Shown here: piece after piece, positions 32,663 through 43,038 of the stretch
How positions within the stretch are numbered: the stretch's first letter is position 1
Layout: every line of letters starts with the position of its first letter
Assembly (NCBI RefSeq): GCF_011764445.1
Contig: NZ_BLPG01000001.1
Location: 5,518,001 to 5,582,000 of the forward strand
Length of the DNA: 64,000 nt
Direction: 5' to 3'
Origin: Phytohabitans rumicis
Lineage (GTDB): Bacteria; Actinomycetota; Actinomycetes; Mycobacteriales; Micromonosporaceae
The notes under the pieces: generated by a model
Told to the model about the DNA's origin: nothing
Database searches by the model: none
What the model saw: only the letters and a program-made list of their open reading frames with translations
Made by a program: the position numbers and the translations under genes

Positions 32663-33517
32663 TCAGTCGAGGAGCGCGAGCTCCTCGGCGGTGAGGTGGA
32701 GGTCGACCGCCGCTACCGAGTCGCGGATGCTCTCCGGGCGGCTGGCGCCGGGGATGGGGAGCACGACCGGCGACTTGGCCAGCATCCAGGCCAGGCACAC
32801 CCGCTGCGGGCTCACCCCGTGCGCCTCGGCGACCCGGCCGAACGGCGCGAACCGGCTGCCCAGCTCGCCGGCCTGCGCGATGCCGCCGAGCGGCGACCAG
32901 GGCAGGAACGCGATGCCCAGCTTGTCGCAGAGCGCCAGCTCGGGCTCGGAGCTGCGGAACGCCGGGGAGAACTGGTTCTGGACGGACACCAGCCGCCCGC
33001 CGAGGATCTCCTGCGCCTGCTGGATCTGATCCGGGTCCGCGTTGGAGATGCCGGCCATGCGGATCTTGCCGGCGTCGAGCAGGTCGCGGATCGCGCCGAT
33101 CGAGTCGGCGTACGGGACCCTCGGGTCGGGGCGGTGGTGCTGGTAGAGGCCGATCGCCTCGACGCCCAGCCGCTTGAGCGACGCCTCGCACGCCGCCTTC
33201 AGGTACTCGGGCGAGCTGTCCTGCGTCCAGCTCCCGTCGCCGGGGCGCAGGTGGCCACCCTTCGTGGCGACCAGTACGCCGGACGTGTCGCCGCCGTAGC
33301 TCGCCAGCGCCCGTGCGATCAGGGACTCGTTGTGGCCCACCTCGTCGGCGTACAGGTGATAGGCGTCGGCGGTGTCGATCAGGGTGACGCCGGCGTCGAG
33401 CGCGGCGTGGATGGTGCGTACGGACCGGTCCTCGTCGGGGCGCCCCTCGATCGACATCGGCATGCCGCCGAGCCCGATCGCGCTGACCTCGATATCTCCG
33501 ATGCGGCGGAATTCCAT
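32663..33517 (-). CDS. Aldo/keto reductase
   Basis: 284 aa TIM-barrel NADPH oxidoreductase: VSAIGLGGMPMS, catalytic Asp-Tyr in LIDTADAYHLY, Lys in VLVATKGGH, His in GLYQHHRPDP, and the cofactor segment PIPGASRPESI. Substrate unknown. Divergent from a LysR regulator, which likely controls it. It stands between aosR and mec, an insertion compared with mycobacterial gene order. Confidence 0.9.
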   Translation of the reverse strand: MEFRRIGDIEVSAIGLGGMPMSIEGRPDEDRSVRTIHAALDAGVTLIDTADAYHLYADEVGHNESLIARALASYGGDTSGVLVATKGGHLRPGDGSWTQDSSPEYLKAACEASLKRLGVEAIGLYQHHRPDPRVPYADSIGAIRDLLDAGKIRMAGISNADPDQIQQAQEILGGRLVSVQNQFSPAFRSSEPELALCDKLGIAFLPWSPLGGIAQAGELGSRFAPFGRVAEAHGVSPQRVCLAWMLAKSPVVLPIPGASRPESIRDSVAAVDLHLTAEELALLD

Positions 33518-33581
33518 GGGCCCAACCCTCGCGCGCGGCGCACACCGGATCCAACAGAAGAAACTGCTGGGATTCAGCGCT

Positions 33582-33587
33582 TAGACT
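33582..33587 (+). promoter_or_regulatory. -10 element of a probable leaderless lysR promoter
   Basis: TAGACT ends 8 bp before the GTG start at 33596, the spacing expected if transcription starts at or next to the start codon. Confidence 0.45.
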
Positions 33588-33595
33588 GCTCAATC

Positions 33596-34477
33596 GTGGA
33601 GCTGCGGCATCTGGAGTACTTCGTCGCGGTCGCCGAGGAGCAGCACTTCACCCGGGCGGCCGAGCGGATGCGGGTGGCCCAGTCCGGGCTGTCCGCGTCG
33701 GTGCGGTCGCTCGAACGCGAGTTGGGCGCCCCGCTCTTCGTCCGGTCCACCCGGCGGGTGGAGTTGACCGAGGCGGGCCGGGCGCTGCTGGCCGAGGCCC
33801 GGCGCACGCTCGCCAGCGCCGAGGCGGCCCGGCAGGCCGTCGCCGCGGTGCAGGGCCTGCTGCGGGGCACCCTCGCGGTCGGGGCCGAGCAGTGCCTCGG
33901 CGTGGTCAACGTGGCCCAGCTGCTGGCCGGCTTCCGCGACCGGCACCCCGACGTGGAGATCATGCTGCGCCAGGGCGCCACCGCGGACCTGTGCGCCGAG
34001 CTGCGGGCCGGGCGCCTCGACATGGCGTTCATCGCCACCGACGGCAAGCCGCCCGAGCAGCTCGACCTGATCCCGCTCGCGGCCGAGCCGATGATGGTGG
34101 TCTGCCACCCGGCGCACCGGTTCGCCGACGCCGCCGCTGTCGACTGGGACGACCTGGAGAAGGAGATCTTCGTCGACTTCCACCGGGGGTTCGGCGCCCG
34201 CGAGGTGACCGAGGTCGAGTGCGCCGCCCGGCGGCTGTCCCGGCGGATCTCGGTGGAGGTCAACGACGTGCACAGCCTGCTGGACTTCGTGGGCGCCGGG
34301 CTGGGCGTGGCCGTCGTACCGCGTCCGATCGCGCGCAAGCGGCCCAACCAGGTGCGCGCGGTGCCGCTGACCGGGCCTTCGTCGTACACCTGGCGGGTAT
34401 GGATGGCCCTGGCCGCCGGCCGCCCGGCCAGCCCGCCCGCGGCGGAGCTGTTGCGCCAAGCACAGCTCACCGGCTGA
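33596..34477 (+). CDS. LysR-family transcriptional regulator
   Basis: 293 aa. N-terminal winged helix ELRHLEYFVAVAEEQHFTRAAERMRVAQSGLSASVRSLERELGAPLFVRSTRRVELTEAG, then a periplasmic-binding-like effector domain (VNVAQLLAGFRDRHPDVEI...VVPRPIAR). The GTG at 33596 fits the family start VELRHL. Divergent from the aldo/keto reductase gene with a 78-bp gap, the usual arrangement for regulator and target. Confidence 0.9.
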   Translation: MELRHLEYFVAVAEEQHFTRAAERMRVAQSGLSASVRSLERELGAPLFVRSTRRVELTEAGRALLAEARRTLASAEAARQAVAAVQGLLRGTLAVGAEQCLGVVNVAQLLAGFRDRHPDVEIMLRQGATADLCAELRAGRLDMAFIATDGKPPEQLDLIPLAAEPMMVVCHPAHRFADAAAVDWDDLEKEIFVDFHRGFGAREVTEVECAARRLSRRISVEVNDVHSLLDFVGAGLGVAVVPRPIARKRPNQVRAVPLTGPSSYTWRVWMALAAGRPASPPAAELLRQAQLTG

Positions 34478-34493
34478 GCGCTGGGGCGCGAGG

Positions 34494-34499
34494 TAGGCT
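34494..34499 (+). promoter_or_regulatory. -10 element of a probable leaderless mec promoter
   Basis: TAGGCT ends 7 bp before the GTG of mec at 34507. The same hexamer and spacing recur at 36948 and 63190. Confidence 0.5.
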
Positions 34500-34506
34500 G
34501 TGCGTC

Positions 34507-35001
34507 GTGCTGACCATCGACCGGGCGATCGTTGACGCGATCTTCGCCCACGCCCGCCGGGACCACCCGGACGAGGCGTGCGGTCTTGTCGCGGGCCCGG
34601 TGGGCAGCGACACCCCGGTCCGGCACATCCCCATGCAGAACGCCGAGCGGTCGATGACCTTCTTCTCGCTCGACTCGATGGAGCAGTTGCGCGTGTGGCG
34701 CGAGATGGACGACCGCGACGAGGAGCCGGTGGTCATCTACCACTCGCACACCGCGACCGAGGCGTATCCGTCGCGGAGCGACATCGGGATCGCGTCGGAT
34801 CTTGGCGAGCCGAACGCCCACTACCTGCTGGTCTCCACCCGGGAGCCGGCGACCGAGGAGATCCGGTCGTTCCGCATCGTGGACGGGGCCGTAACCGAAG
34901 AGCCGGTCCGGATCGTTGATGCGACCGTGGACCCGCACGCCGTTCAGACGTACATGTTCGGGCAGAGCCCGACGACGGTCGACTACGAGTGTTCCCGCTG
35001 A
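34507..35001 (+). CDS. mec: JAMM metallopeptidase Mec
   Basis: 164 aa. JAMM/MPN+ zinc motif: Glu in HPDEACGLVAG and HSHTATEAYPSRSD (HxH...SxxD). Mec releases cysteine from the CysO-cysteine adduct in the protein-bound thiocarboxylate pathway. The order mec-cysO-cysM matches mycobacteria. Because CysO here has residues beyond its Gly-Gly, Mec may also be needed to mature CysO. Confidence 0.9.
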   Translation: MLTIDRAIVDAIFAHARRDHPDEACGLVAGPVGSDTPVRHIPMQNAERSMTFFSLDSMEQLRVWREMDDRDEEPVVIYHSHTATEAYPSRSDIGIASDLGEPNAHYLLVSTREPATEEIRSFRIVDGAVTEEPVRIVDATVDPHAVQTYMFGQSPTTVDYECSR

Positions 35002-35049
35002 GCGCTCAGGCCCACCGTTGTCGAGATCTTTTCCGAGGAGTTTTCTGTC

Positions 35050-36347
<1,298 letters not shown>

Positions 36348-36355
36348 GTCGCCGC

Positions 36356-36778
36356 CTAGGTCGCCTGGATGGTGAGCGCTACCGAGCCCGCCAGGGGCAC
36401 GATGGCGAGAGCCAGCAGGACCCAGGGCAGGCGGCGGTGGTGGATCGACATGAAGGCGCCCACCGTGAGCCCGATCCCGGCCAGCCCGACGGCCACGAAC
36501 GACGGCTCGTACCAGCCGGGCACCAGGCCGCCCATGATGGCCATCAGCCCGCGCGTCGCCACGCCCAGCCCGGCGACGCCCAGCGCGGTGGCCCAGGCGC
36601 ACATGACGATCAGCCGGGTGGCCGGCGGTGCCGGGTCGTGCGAGCGGGGCAGCCGGAAGATCCGCGCTACGCCGTGCGGCGCCGGCCCGGGTTCGGGCCG
36701 CTCGTCCCGTTGTATGCGCAGGCCAAGTCCTTCGACGAAGGACCGTTCCGGAGACGATTCATCTGCCTCGGTGCTCAC
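36356..36778 (-). CDS. Hypothetical membrane protein
   Basis: About 140 aa from the GTG at 36778 (an upstream ATG at 36823 is possible). A charged N-terminal half (STEADESSPERSFVEGLGLRIQRDE) is followed by three hydrophobic segments: LIVMCAWATALGVAGLGVA, FVAVGLAGIGLTVGAFM and LPWVLLALAIVPLAGSVAL. No family recognised. It is antisense to and convergent with cysM. Confidence 0.65.
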   Translation of the reverse strand: MSTEADESSPERSFVEGLGLRIQRDERPEPGPAPHGVARIFRLPRSHDPAPPATRLIVMCAWATALGVAGLGVATRGLMAIMGGLVPGWYEPSFVAVGLAGIGLTVGAFMSIHHRRLPWVLLALAIVPLAGSVALTIQAT

Positions 36779-36947
36779 GTGGGTCACCGTCCTGGGTGAA
36801 GCGGATACGTTCACCCAGTGCAACGCTTTCGTGTCACTGCGCGTAACGGGAGTGGGCTAGAGCCACAGGAAACCCGCATTTCCCAAAGGCAATGTCACCT
36901 TGACGACATGTTGTATCAGATCTTTCTGTCGCGCCCTGGTCACGGCG

Positions 36948-36953
36948 TAGGCT
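36948..36953 (+). promoter_or_regulatory. -10 element upstream of the MBL-fold gene
   Basis: TAGGCT ends 7 bp before a GTG at 36961. It would give a leaderless transcript that covers a 29-codon ORF and then the phosphodiesterase gene. Confidence 0.45.
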
Positions 36954-36960
36954 GCGCACC

Positions 36961-37050
36961 GTGACAGACTCGCCGGTACGGATCTTCGGGCCAGGCGCCG
37001 AGGGCCTGTCGACAGCGAAGCGTGAGGCAAGGGCTACGGGATGCGACTGA
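36961..37050 (+). CDS. Possible 29-aa leader ORF
   Basis: The GTG at 36961 sits 7 bp from a TAGGCT box. It encodes MTDSPVRIFGPGAEGLSTAK and stops at 37050, inside the first codons of the next gene (ATGCGACTGA). It may couple translation of the phosphodiesterase. Support is only positional. Confidence 0.35.
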   Translation: MTDSPVRIFGPGAEGLSTAKREARATGCD

Positions 37051-37787
37051 CGGTGCTGGGCTGCGCTGGCAGTTTTCCCGGTCCCGAGTCAGCCTGCTCG
37101 GCGTATCTCGTTGAGGAGGACGGTTTCCGGCTGCTGGTCGACTTCGGGTCGGGTTCGCTCTCCGCGCTACAGCGGTACGCCGGCCTGCACGCCATCGACG
37201 CGATCCTGCTCACCCACCTGCACTGCGACCACATGCTCGACGCGTGCACGTACGTGGTGGTCCGGCGGTACGACCCGGCCGGCCCGCTGCCGCCCATCCC
37301 GGTGTACGCCCCGGCCGGCGCCCCGGACCGCATCGCGGCGGCGTACAGCCCGGAGGAAGGGCTGGTGGACGACGTCTACACGTTCTACGGCCTGCAGCCC
37401 GGCACGTTTCCCATCGGCCCGTTCACGGTCACGGTCGACCGGGTCAACCACCCCGTGGAGACGTACGGCGTGCGCCTGGAGAGCAAGGGGCGGGTGCTGA
37501 CGTACTCCTCGGACACCGCGCCCTGCGACGCGCTGCTGCGCCTCGCGCTCGGCGCCGACCTCTTCCTCTGCGAGGCCAGCTACCTCGACGGCGTGGACAA
37601 CCCGCCGGATCTGCACCTGACCGGTCGGGAGGCCGGCGAGGTGGCGACCAAGGCCGGCGTGAACCAGCTTCTGCTCACCCATCTCGTCACCGCGTGGGGC
37701 AGCGAGGCGGACACGTTCGACGCTGCTACGGCGGCCTTTGGTGGCCCGGTAGAGATTGTCAGACCTGGATCCCGGTACGAGATCTGA
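37041..37787 (+). CDS. MBL-fold hydrolase, Rv1339-like cyclic nucleotide phosphodiesterase
   Basis: 248 aa metallo-beta-lactamase fold: ITVLGCAGS-like start (LTVLGCAGSFPGP), metal motif LTHLHCDHML (HxHxDH), LTYSSDTAPCD, FLCEASYLDG and LLTHLVTAWG. It resembles mycobacterial Rv1339, an atypical cAMP phosphodiesterase located between the cys genes and rph, the same order as here. Substrate inferred from that similarity. Confidence 0.85.
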   Translation: MRLTVLGCAGSFPGPESACSAYLVEEDGFRLLVDFGSGSLSALQRYAGLHAIDAILLTHLHCDHMLDACTYVVVRRYDPAGPLPPIPVYAPAGAPDRIAAAYSPEEGLVDDVYTFYGLQPGTFPIGPFTVTVDRVNHPVETYGVRLESKGRVLTYSSDTAPCDALLRLALGADLFLCEASYLDGVDNPPDLHLTGREAGEVATKAGVNQLLLTHLVTAWGSEADTFDAATAAFGGPVEIVRPGSRYEI

Positions 37788-37861
37788 AGTTTGCGCCACT
37801 GTTCGCCGATGCGTTAGTTGGGCGTAGCCTGCCGCACCGGCGCAAACCTCACGGTGAGCGC

Positions 37862-39003
37862 ATGCGTATCGCGATCATCACGGAGTCGTTCCCCCGGACG
37901 TCAACGGCGTCGCGCACTCCGTCGTCCGCATCGCCGAGCACCTGGTCAGGTGCGGCCACGCACCGATGGTCATCGCGCCCGCGCCGTCGTCGTCGACCCG
38001 CGGGCTGACCGGCTCACACCCGTACCCGGTGGTCCGCGTGCCGAGCGTGCCGATGCCGCGCTACCGCGGCCTGCGGCTCGGGCTGCCGAGCCCCAAGCTT
38101 TCCGACGCGCTGGTCGCGCACGCGCCCGACGTCGTCCACCTGGCCAGCCCGTTCCTGCTCGGCGCGCGCGGCGTCGCGCTCGCCGGCCAGCAGCGGCTGC
38201 CCTGCCTCGCGGTCTACCAGACCGACGTCGCCGCCTACGCGCGCACGTACGTCGGCTGGGGCGAGGCCACCGCATGGCGGTGGCTCCGCACGATCCACAA
38301 CGGCGCCGACCGCACGCTCGCGCCGTCCACCAGCGCGGCCGCCGACCTGGTCGCCCACGGCGTCCAGCGGGTCTGGCTCTGGCGCCGCGGCGTCGACACC
38401 GTGCGGTTCGACCCGGCCAAGCGCCATGAGCTGGTACGGAAGGCGCTGGCCCCGAACGGCGAGCTGATCGTCGGGTACGTCGGCCGGCTCGCCCCGGAGA
38501 AGCGGGTGGACCTGCTGGCCCCGACCTGCAAGCTGCCCGGCGTGCGGGTGGTGATCGTCGGCGACGGTCCCGCCCGCCGCGACCTGCAGAAGGCGCTGCC
38601 CGAGGCGCTCTTCCTCGGCGCCCGGCACGGTGTCCAGCTGGCCCGCCTCTTCGCCAGCCTCGACGTGTTCGCGCACACCGGCCCGCACGAGACGTTCGGG
38701 CAGACCGTGCAGGAGGCGCTCGCCAGCGGGCTGCCGGTGATCGCGCCCGCCACCGGTGGCCCGGTCGACCTGGTCATCCCCGGCGAGAACGGCACGCTGG
38801 TGCCGCCCGAGGACGGCACCGCGATCGCGGCAGCCGTGGCCGAGCTGGTCGCGGACCCCGCGCTCCGCCAGCGGTACGGCGCCGCCGCGCGCGCCGGCGT
38901 GGAGGGGCGCACCTGGGCCGCCGTCGGCGACGAGCTGATCGACCACTACCGCGCGGTCCTGGCCGGCCCCGGTGTCCCGACCCGGGTCCCGGTGGCCGCG
39001 TGA
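37862..39003 (+). CDS. GT4 glycosyltransferase, mgtA-like (apparent frameshift)
   Basis: About 380 aa after correction. It starts MRIAIITESF; the given frame then breaks, but one extra C in the C-run 37891-37895 yields FPPDVNGVAHSVVRIAEHLVRCGHAPMVIAPAP, the donor-site N terminus of mannosyltransferases of the MgtA/PimB type. The remainder has VGYVGRLAPEKRVDLL and HETFGQTVQEALASGLPVIAP (the EX7E-like nucleotide-sugar motif). Probably mannosylates a lipid acceptor in the envelope. Overlaps the next glycosyltransferase by 4 bp. Confidence 0.85.
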
Positions 39004-40127
39004 AAATAGTGCGGCTGGCGAACTTTGTGATGCCTCGCTCGGGCGGCCTGCGTACCGCGCTGCGCTGCCTGGGCGAGGGCTACCTGGCGGCGGGGCACGA
39101 GCCGGTGCTGATCGTGCCCGGCGCCCAGATGTCCGACGAGCTGACCCCGCACGGCCGGGTGATCACGCTGCCCGGTCCGGAGGTGCCGGGCAGCGGCGGG
39201 TACCGGCTGTTGATCACCGGGCGGCGCCGGCTGACCAAGCTGCTCGACCGGCTGGAGCCGGACCACATCGAGGTCTCCGACCGCTCCACGCTGCGCTGGA
39301 CCGGCCGGTGGGCCCGGGACCGAGGGGTTCCCTCGGTGATGGTGTCGCACGAGAGCCTCGCCGGGCTGCTCACCGTGTGGGGGGTGCCGGAGTCGCTGCG
39401 GGTGGGCTTCGCGGACCTGGCCAACCGCCGCACCGCGCGGGCGTACGACAAGATCGTCTGCACCACGGCGTGGGCGGCCGCCGAGTTCCGCCGGCTGGGC
39501 GTGGACAACCTGGTCGAGGTGCCCCTGGGCGTGGACCTGGAGACGTTCCACCCGAGCCGGCGCGACCCCGAGGTCCGCGCCCGGTACGCCGCCGGCGACG
39601 AGGTGCTGGTCGTGCACTGCAGCCGGCTGTCCGGGGAAAAGCACCCGGAGGTGGCCGTCGACACGGTCCGGGCGCTGCGTACGGCGGGCGTACCGGCCGT
39701 GCTGGTCGTGGTCGGGGACGGGCCCCGGCGGGAGGCGCTGGGCGAGCGTGCCGCCGGGCTGCCGGTGCGGTTCCTCGGGTTCGTGGCCGACCGGTACGCC
39801 GTGGCCGACCTGCTGGCCTGCGCCGACGTGGTGGTGGCGCCGGGGCCGGTGGAGACGTTCGGGCTGGCGGCGCTGGAGGCCCTCGCGTGCGGCACGCCGG
39901 TCGTCGTCAACGCCGCGAGCGCCCTGCCCGAGGTGGTCGGCACCGCTGGCCTGGCGGCAGCCGGCACCGGAGTCGCCTTCGCCGACGGCGTACTCGAGCT
40001 GCTGGAACGCCCGGAGGCCCGGCGGCGGGCCGCGGCGCGGGCGCGGGCCGAGCAGTTTTCCTGGCCCGCGGCGGTGGACGGCTTCCTGCGGGCGCACGGC
40101 GTACCGGTGGGGAGCTCGGTGTGTTGA
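39000..40127 (+). CDS. GT4 glycosyltransferase
   Basis: 375 aa. Acceptor-side start KIVRLANFVMPRSGGLRTALRCLGEGYLAAGHEPVLIVPG; donor-side LVVHCSRLSGEKHPEVAVD, FLGFVADRYAVADLLACADVVVAPGPVETFGLAALEALACGTPVVV with the Glu-x7-Glu motif. GTG start overlapping the upstream stop. Likely works with the preceding enzyme on the same glycolipid. Confidence 0.87.
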   Translation: MKIVRLANFVMPRSGGLRTALRCLGEGYLAAGHEPVLIVPGAQMSDELTPHGRVITLPGPEVPGSGGYRLLITGRRRLTKLLDRLEPDHIEVSDRSTLRWTGRWARDRGVPSVMVSHESLAGLLTVWGVPESLRVGFADLANRRTARAYDKIVCTTAWAAAEFRRLGVDNLVEVPLGVDLETFHPSRRDPEVRARYAAGDEVLVVHCSRLSGEKHPEVAVDTVRALRTAGVPAVLVVVGDGPRREALGERAAGLPVRFLGFVADRYAVADLLACADVVVAPGPVETFGLAALEALACGTPVVVNAASALPEVVGTAGLAAAGTGVAFADGVLELLERPEARRRAAARARAEQFSWPAAVDGFLRAHGVPVGSSVC

Positions 40128-40984
40128 CCTTCGTCGCGCTGGGCGACTCGACGACGGCCGGCTTCGGCGACCCGATGCCGGACGGGAGCTGGCGCGGGTG
40201 GGCGGCGCTGCTGGCCGACGGGCTGGCCCCGCCCGGCCAGGTCGCTCTGCACAACCTGGCCAGCAGCGGGGCGCTCGCCGCCGATGTGGTCCGGGACCAG
40301 CTGCCGGTGGCGCTGGCGCACGAACCGGACATCGCGGCCGTGCTCGTGGGCGTGAACGACACGCTCCGGCGGGGCTTCGACGTGACCGCGATCGGCAATT
40401 CGCTGGACCACACGATCGGGTCGCTGCACCGGGCGGGCGCGCTGGTGCTCACCGCGTGCCTCCCCGACCCGGGGCGGGTCTTCGGGCTGCCGGTCGCGCT
40501 GGCCCGGCCGCTGGCCCGGCGGATCGCCGCGGTCAACGCGGTCACCCACGCCGTCGCGGCCCGGGTGCCGGGCGTGCACATGGACCTCGGCCTGCTGCCC
40601 CAGGTGTACGACCCTCGCATGTGGAGCGTCGACCGGCTGCATCCGGGCGAGCGCGGGCACCGGCTGCTGGCGGCATCGTTCTTCGACCTGGTCGCGGCCA
40701 GCGGTGGCCCGACCCATCGGCGCCCGGATCTGGAACCGGGCAACCCGCCGCCGACCCGCGCCGCCCGCGTCTGGTGGATGGCGACGCAGGGGAGCGCGTG
40801 GCTGTACCGCCGGTCGAGGGACCTGGTGCCCTCGCTGGCCCGGATGGCCCTCGCCGAGTGGTGGTACGACCTGCGCGGCATCGCCAACGACCTCGACGAG
40901 GCGGTCCAGCGCGAGATCTCCGCCGCACTGGTTACCTTCGCCGACGGGTATCAGGCCGGCGCCTCCACCGGCAAGCCCACCTGA
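40121..40984 (+). CDS. SGNH/GDSL hydrolase
   Basis: 287 aa. Block I FVALGDSTTAGFG (nucleophile Ser), block II with ASSGALAADV, block III AVLVGVNDTLRRG (Asn), block V DRLHPGERGH (Asp and His). No signal peptide, so intracellular. It overlaps the glycosyltransferase gene by 7 bp, suggesting an acyl-ester step in the same glycolipid or polysaccharide pathway. GTG 40121 or TTG 40124 are possible starts. Confidence 0.87.
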   Translation: MLTFVALGDSTTAGFGDPMPDGSWRGWAALLADGLAPPGQVALHNLASSGALAADVVRDQLPVALAHEPDIAAVLVGVNDTLRRGFDVTAIGNSLDHTIGSLHRAGALVLTACLPDPGRVFGLPVALARPLARRIAAVNAVTHAVAARVPGVHMDLGLLPQVYDPRMWSVDRLHPGERGHRLLAASFFDLVAASGGPTHRRPDLEPGNPPPTRAARVWWMATQGSAWLYRRSRDLVPSLARMALAEWWYDLRGIANDLDEAVQREISAALVTFADGYQAGASTGKPT

Positions 40985-41352
40985 CCAGCGGCTGCGGCCA
41001 GCCGCTTGTCGTACGTGACGAAAGCGCTGACGGCCTTTCCGGAGGCCACGAGCAACTCGGCTGTCGCGAGATGGATCGCATCGAGCGACCGAAGGCCCGG
41101 GTCGGGATATGCACCCGCGGTCGCACGCACTGCGGCGTTGATCTCTACGCGATTGACCCGCGCGAGGACCCCCGCCACAGCCCCTAGAACTCCTGGCTGG
41201 GCCCGTCGAAGGGCGCGAGGAACCTCGACCTCGACGAGCGCCGAAGCGATGAGCGGTTCTTCAGGGCGGTCGTTGAGCCATGTCACCAAGGCGGCGGACT
41301 CGGATTCCGTACGGACAAGTTTCACCAACGCCGCGCTGTCGAGGTAGATCAC
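40951..41352 (-). CDS. vapC: PIN-domain toxin, VapC-like
   Basis: 133 aa: IYLDSAALVKLV (first Asp), SALVEVEVPRAL (Glu), LRSLDAIHLATAELL (Asp) and FVTYDKRLAAAA (Asp) complete the metal-binding set of a PIN ribonuclease. The GTG start overlaps the antitoxin stop (GTGA). Its 3' end overlaps the end of the esterase gene by 34 bp, a sign of later insertion. Confidence 0.88.
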   Translation of the reverse strand: MIYLDSAALVKLVRTESESAALVTWLNDRPEEPLIASALVEVEVPRALRRAQPGVLGAVAGVLARVNRVEINAAVRATAGAYPDPGLRSLDAIHLATAELLVASGKAVSAFVTYDKRLAAAAGQVGLPVEAPA

Positions 41353-41621
41353 CAGCGTTCCTCTTCGCGCAACTCCGACAGAAGAGCGCCGGCCTCCGAC
41401 CCCGGTTCGGCAGGCGTTGTCGGCATGGGTATCGGGCCGCTGATCGTCGCCGGCGCAACCGTGCCCGCCGCGACCAGATCGGACAGCGCGTCGGTGGTGA
41501 TCGGCACGATGCGAGCTATTGGCCGGCCGCGATTCGTCACCTCGACGGTCTCGCCATGCTCGACGCGAGCCAACACCTCGGCCGTGTTCTGGTTCAGCGC
41601 ACGGATCGGGATCTGGTCCAC
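41349..41621 (-). CDS. vapB: Phd/YefM-type antitoxin
   Basis: 90 aa: IPIRALNQNTAEVLARVEHGETVEVTNRGRPIARIVPI is the Phd/YefM DNA-binding fold, followed by a disordered acidic C terminus (PGSEAGALLSELREEERW) that would wrap the toxin. GTG start at 41621. Repeats GTACTACGT just upstream are a likely autoregulatory site. Confidence 0.87.
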   Translation of the reverse strand: MDQIPIRALNQNTAEVLARVEHGETVEVTNRGRPIARIVPITTDALSDLVAAGTVAPATISGPIPMPTTPAEPGSEAGALLSELREEERW

Positions 41622-41630
41622 AGAGTGATG

Positions 41631-41651
41631 GTACTACGTTATGTACTACGT
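41631..41651. promoter_or_regulatory. Toxin-antitoxin operator repeats
   Basis: GTACTACGT at 41631-41639 and again at 41643-41651, AT-richer than the surroundings and 9 bp upstream of the antitoxin start. It probably combines the promoter and the antitoxin-binding site, and lies between vapB and divergent rph. Confidence 0.55.
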
Positions 41652-41697
41652 ATGGGCCGGCAAGAGCCTCGGTATGCCCGGCACATAGGGTGGGCCC

Positions 41698-42423
41698 ATG
41701 GGACGACCGGACGGGCGTACGCCCGACGAACTGCGGCCGGTGACGCTGACTCGACAGTGGAGCATGCATCCCGAGGGCTCGGTGCTGGTGGAGTTCGGCG
41801 CCACCCGGGTGCTGTGCACCGCCAGCGTGACCGAGGGTGTGCCGCGCTGGCGCAAGGGCTCCGGCCTCGGCTGGGTCACCTCCGAGTACTCGATGCTGCC
41901 CCGCGCCACCACCACCCGCTCCGACCGGGAGAGCATCAAGGGCCGGGTCGGCGGCCGTACCCATGAGATCTCCCGGCTGATCGGGCGGAGCCTGCGGGCC
42001 TGCATCGACCTGAAGGCGCTCGGCGAAAACTCGGTCGTGCTGGACTGCGACGTGCTCCAGGCCGACGGCGGCACGCGCACGGCGGCGATCACCGGGGCGT
42101 ACGTGGCGCTGCACGACGCGGTGACCTGGATGGCCAAGCGCGGGCTGCTGGCCGGCAAGCCGGCGGACGCCGTGCACCGGTCCGTCGCCGCGGTCAGCGT
42201 CGGCGTCATCAAGGGCGAGGTCCGGCTCGACCTCTGCTACGACGAGGACGTCACCGCCGAGGTCGACATGAACATCGTGTGTACGGGCGCCGGTGACTTC
42301 GTCGAGGTGCAGGGCACCGGCGAGTCCGGGGTGTTCGACCGCGCCCAGCTCGACGCGCTGCTCGACCTGGGCGTGGCCGGGTGCCGGCAGCTCGCGGCCC
42401 TGCAGGAAGCGGCGTTGGCATGA
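41698..42423 (+). CDS. rph: Ribonuclease PH
   Basis: 241 aa: [70 protein letters not shown] (phosphate-binding arginines), and [25 protein letters not shown] with catalytic Asp. Phosphorolytic 3' trimming of tRNA. TAGGGT 6 bp before the ATG suggests a leaderless transcript. Followed by rdgB with a 4-bp overlap, the conserved order. Confidence 0.95.
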   Translation: MGRPDGRTPDELRPVTLTRQWSMHPEGSVLVEFGATRVLCTASVTEGVPRWRKGSGLGWVTSEYSMLPRATTTRSDRESIKGRVGGRTHEISRLIGRSLRACIDLKALGENSVVLDCDVLQADGGTRTAAITGAYVALHDAVTWMAKRGLLAGKPADAVHRSVAAVSVGVIKGEVRLDLCYDEDVTAEVDMNIVCTGAGDFVEVQGTGESGVFDRAQLDALLDLGVAGCRQLAALQEAALA

Positions 42424-43031
42424 CCAAGCTCCTGCTCGCCACCCGCAACGCCAAGAAGCTCGACGAGCTGCAGCGCATCCTGGACAAGGCGCTCGGCGCG
42501 CACGCGGTCGAACTGGTCGGGCTCGCCGACGTGCCGGACTATCCGGAGGCGCCCGAGACCGGCCTCACGTTCGGCGAGAACGCCCTGCTCAAGGCCCGCG
42601 AGGGGGTCAAGTACACCGGACTGCCCACGGTCGCCGACGACTCCGGGCTGGCGGTGGACGCGCTGAGCGGGATGCCCGGCGTGTTCAGCGCCCGGTGGTC
42701 CGGCCGGCACGGCGACGACCGGGCCAACCTGGACCTGGTGCTCGCCCAGATCGGCGACGTGCCCGACCAGCACCGGGGTGCGGCGTTCGTGTGCGCGGCC
42801 GCGCTGGTGCTGCCTGGTGGCAAGGAGCACCTGGTAGAAGGGCGCCAGCCCGGCCGCTTGCTGCGCGGCCCCCGGGGCACCGGCGGCTTCGGCTACGACC
42901 CGATCTTCCTGGGCCAGGAGCAGACCCGCACCAACGCCGAGCTGACCGCGGAGGAGAAGGACGCCATCAGCCACCGCGGCAAGGCGTTCCGCGCCCTGGC
43001 CAAGGTGGTCGCCAAGGCGCTGCCCGCCTAA
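42420..43031 (+). CDS. rdgB: Non-canonical purine NTP pyrophosphatase (RdgB/HAM1)
   Basis: 203 aa: [71 protein letters not shown] and [11 protein letters not shown] are the signature blocks. It removes ITP/XTP and deoxy forms from the nucleotide pool. Confidence 0.94.
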   Translation: MTKLLLATRNAKKLDELQRILDKALGAHAVELVGLADVPDYPEAPETGLTFGENALLKAREGVKYTGLPTVADDSGLAVDALSGMPGVFSARWSGRHGDDRANLDLVLAQIGDVPDQHRGAAFVCAAALVLPGGKEHLVEGRQPGRLLRGPRGTGGFGYDPIFLGQEQTRTNAELTAEEKDAISHRGKAFRALAKVVAKALPA

Positions 43032-43038
43032 CCCCTGC

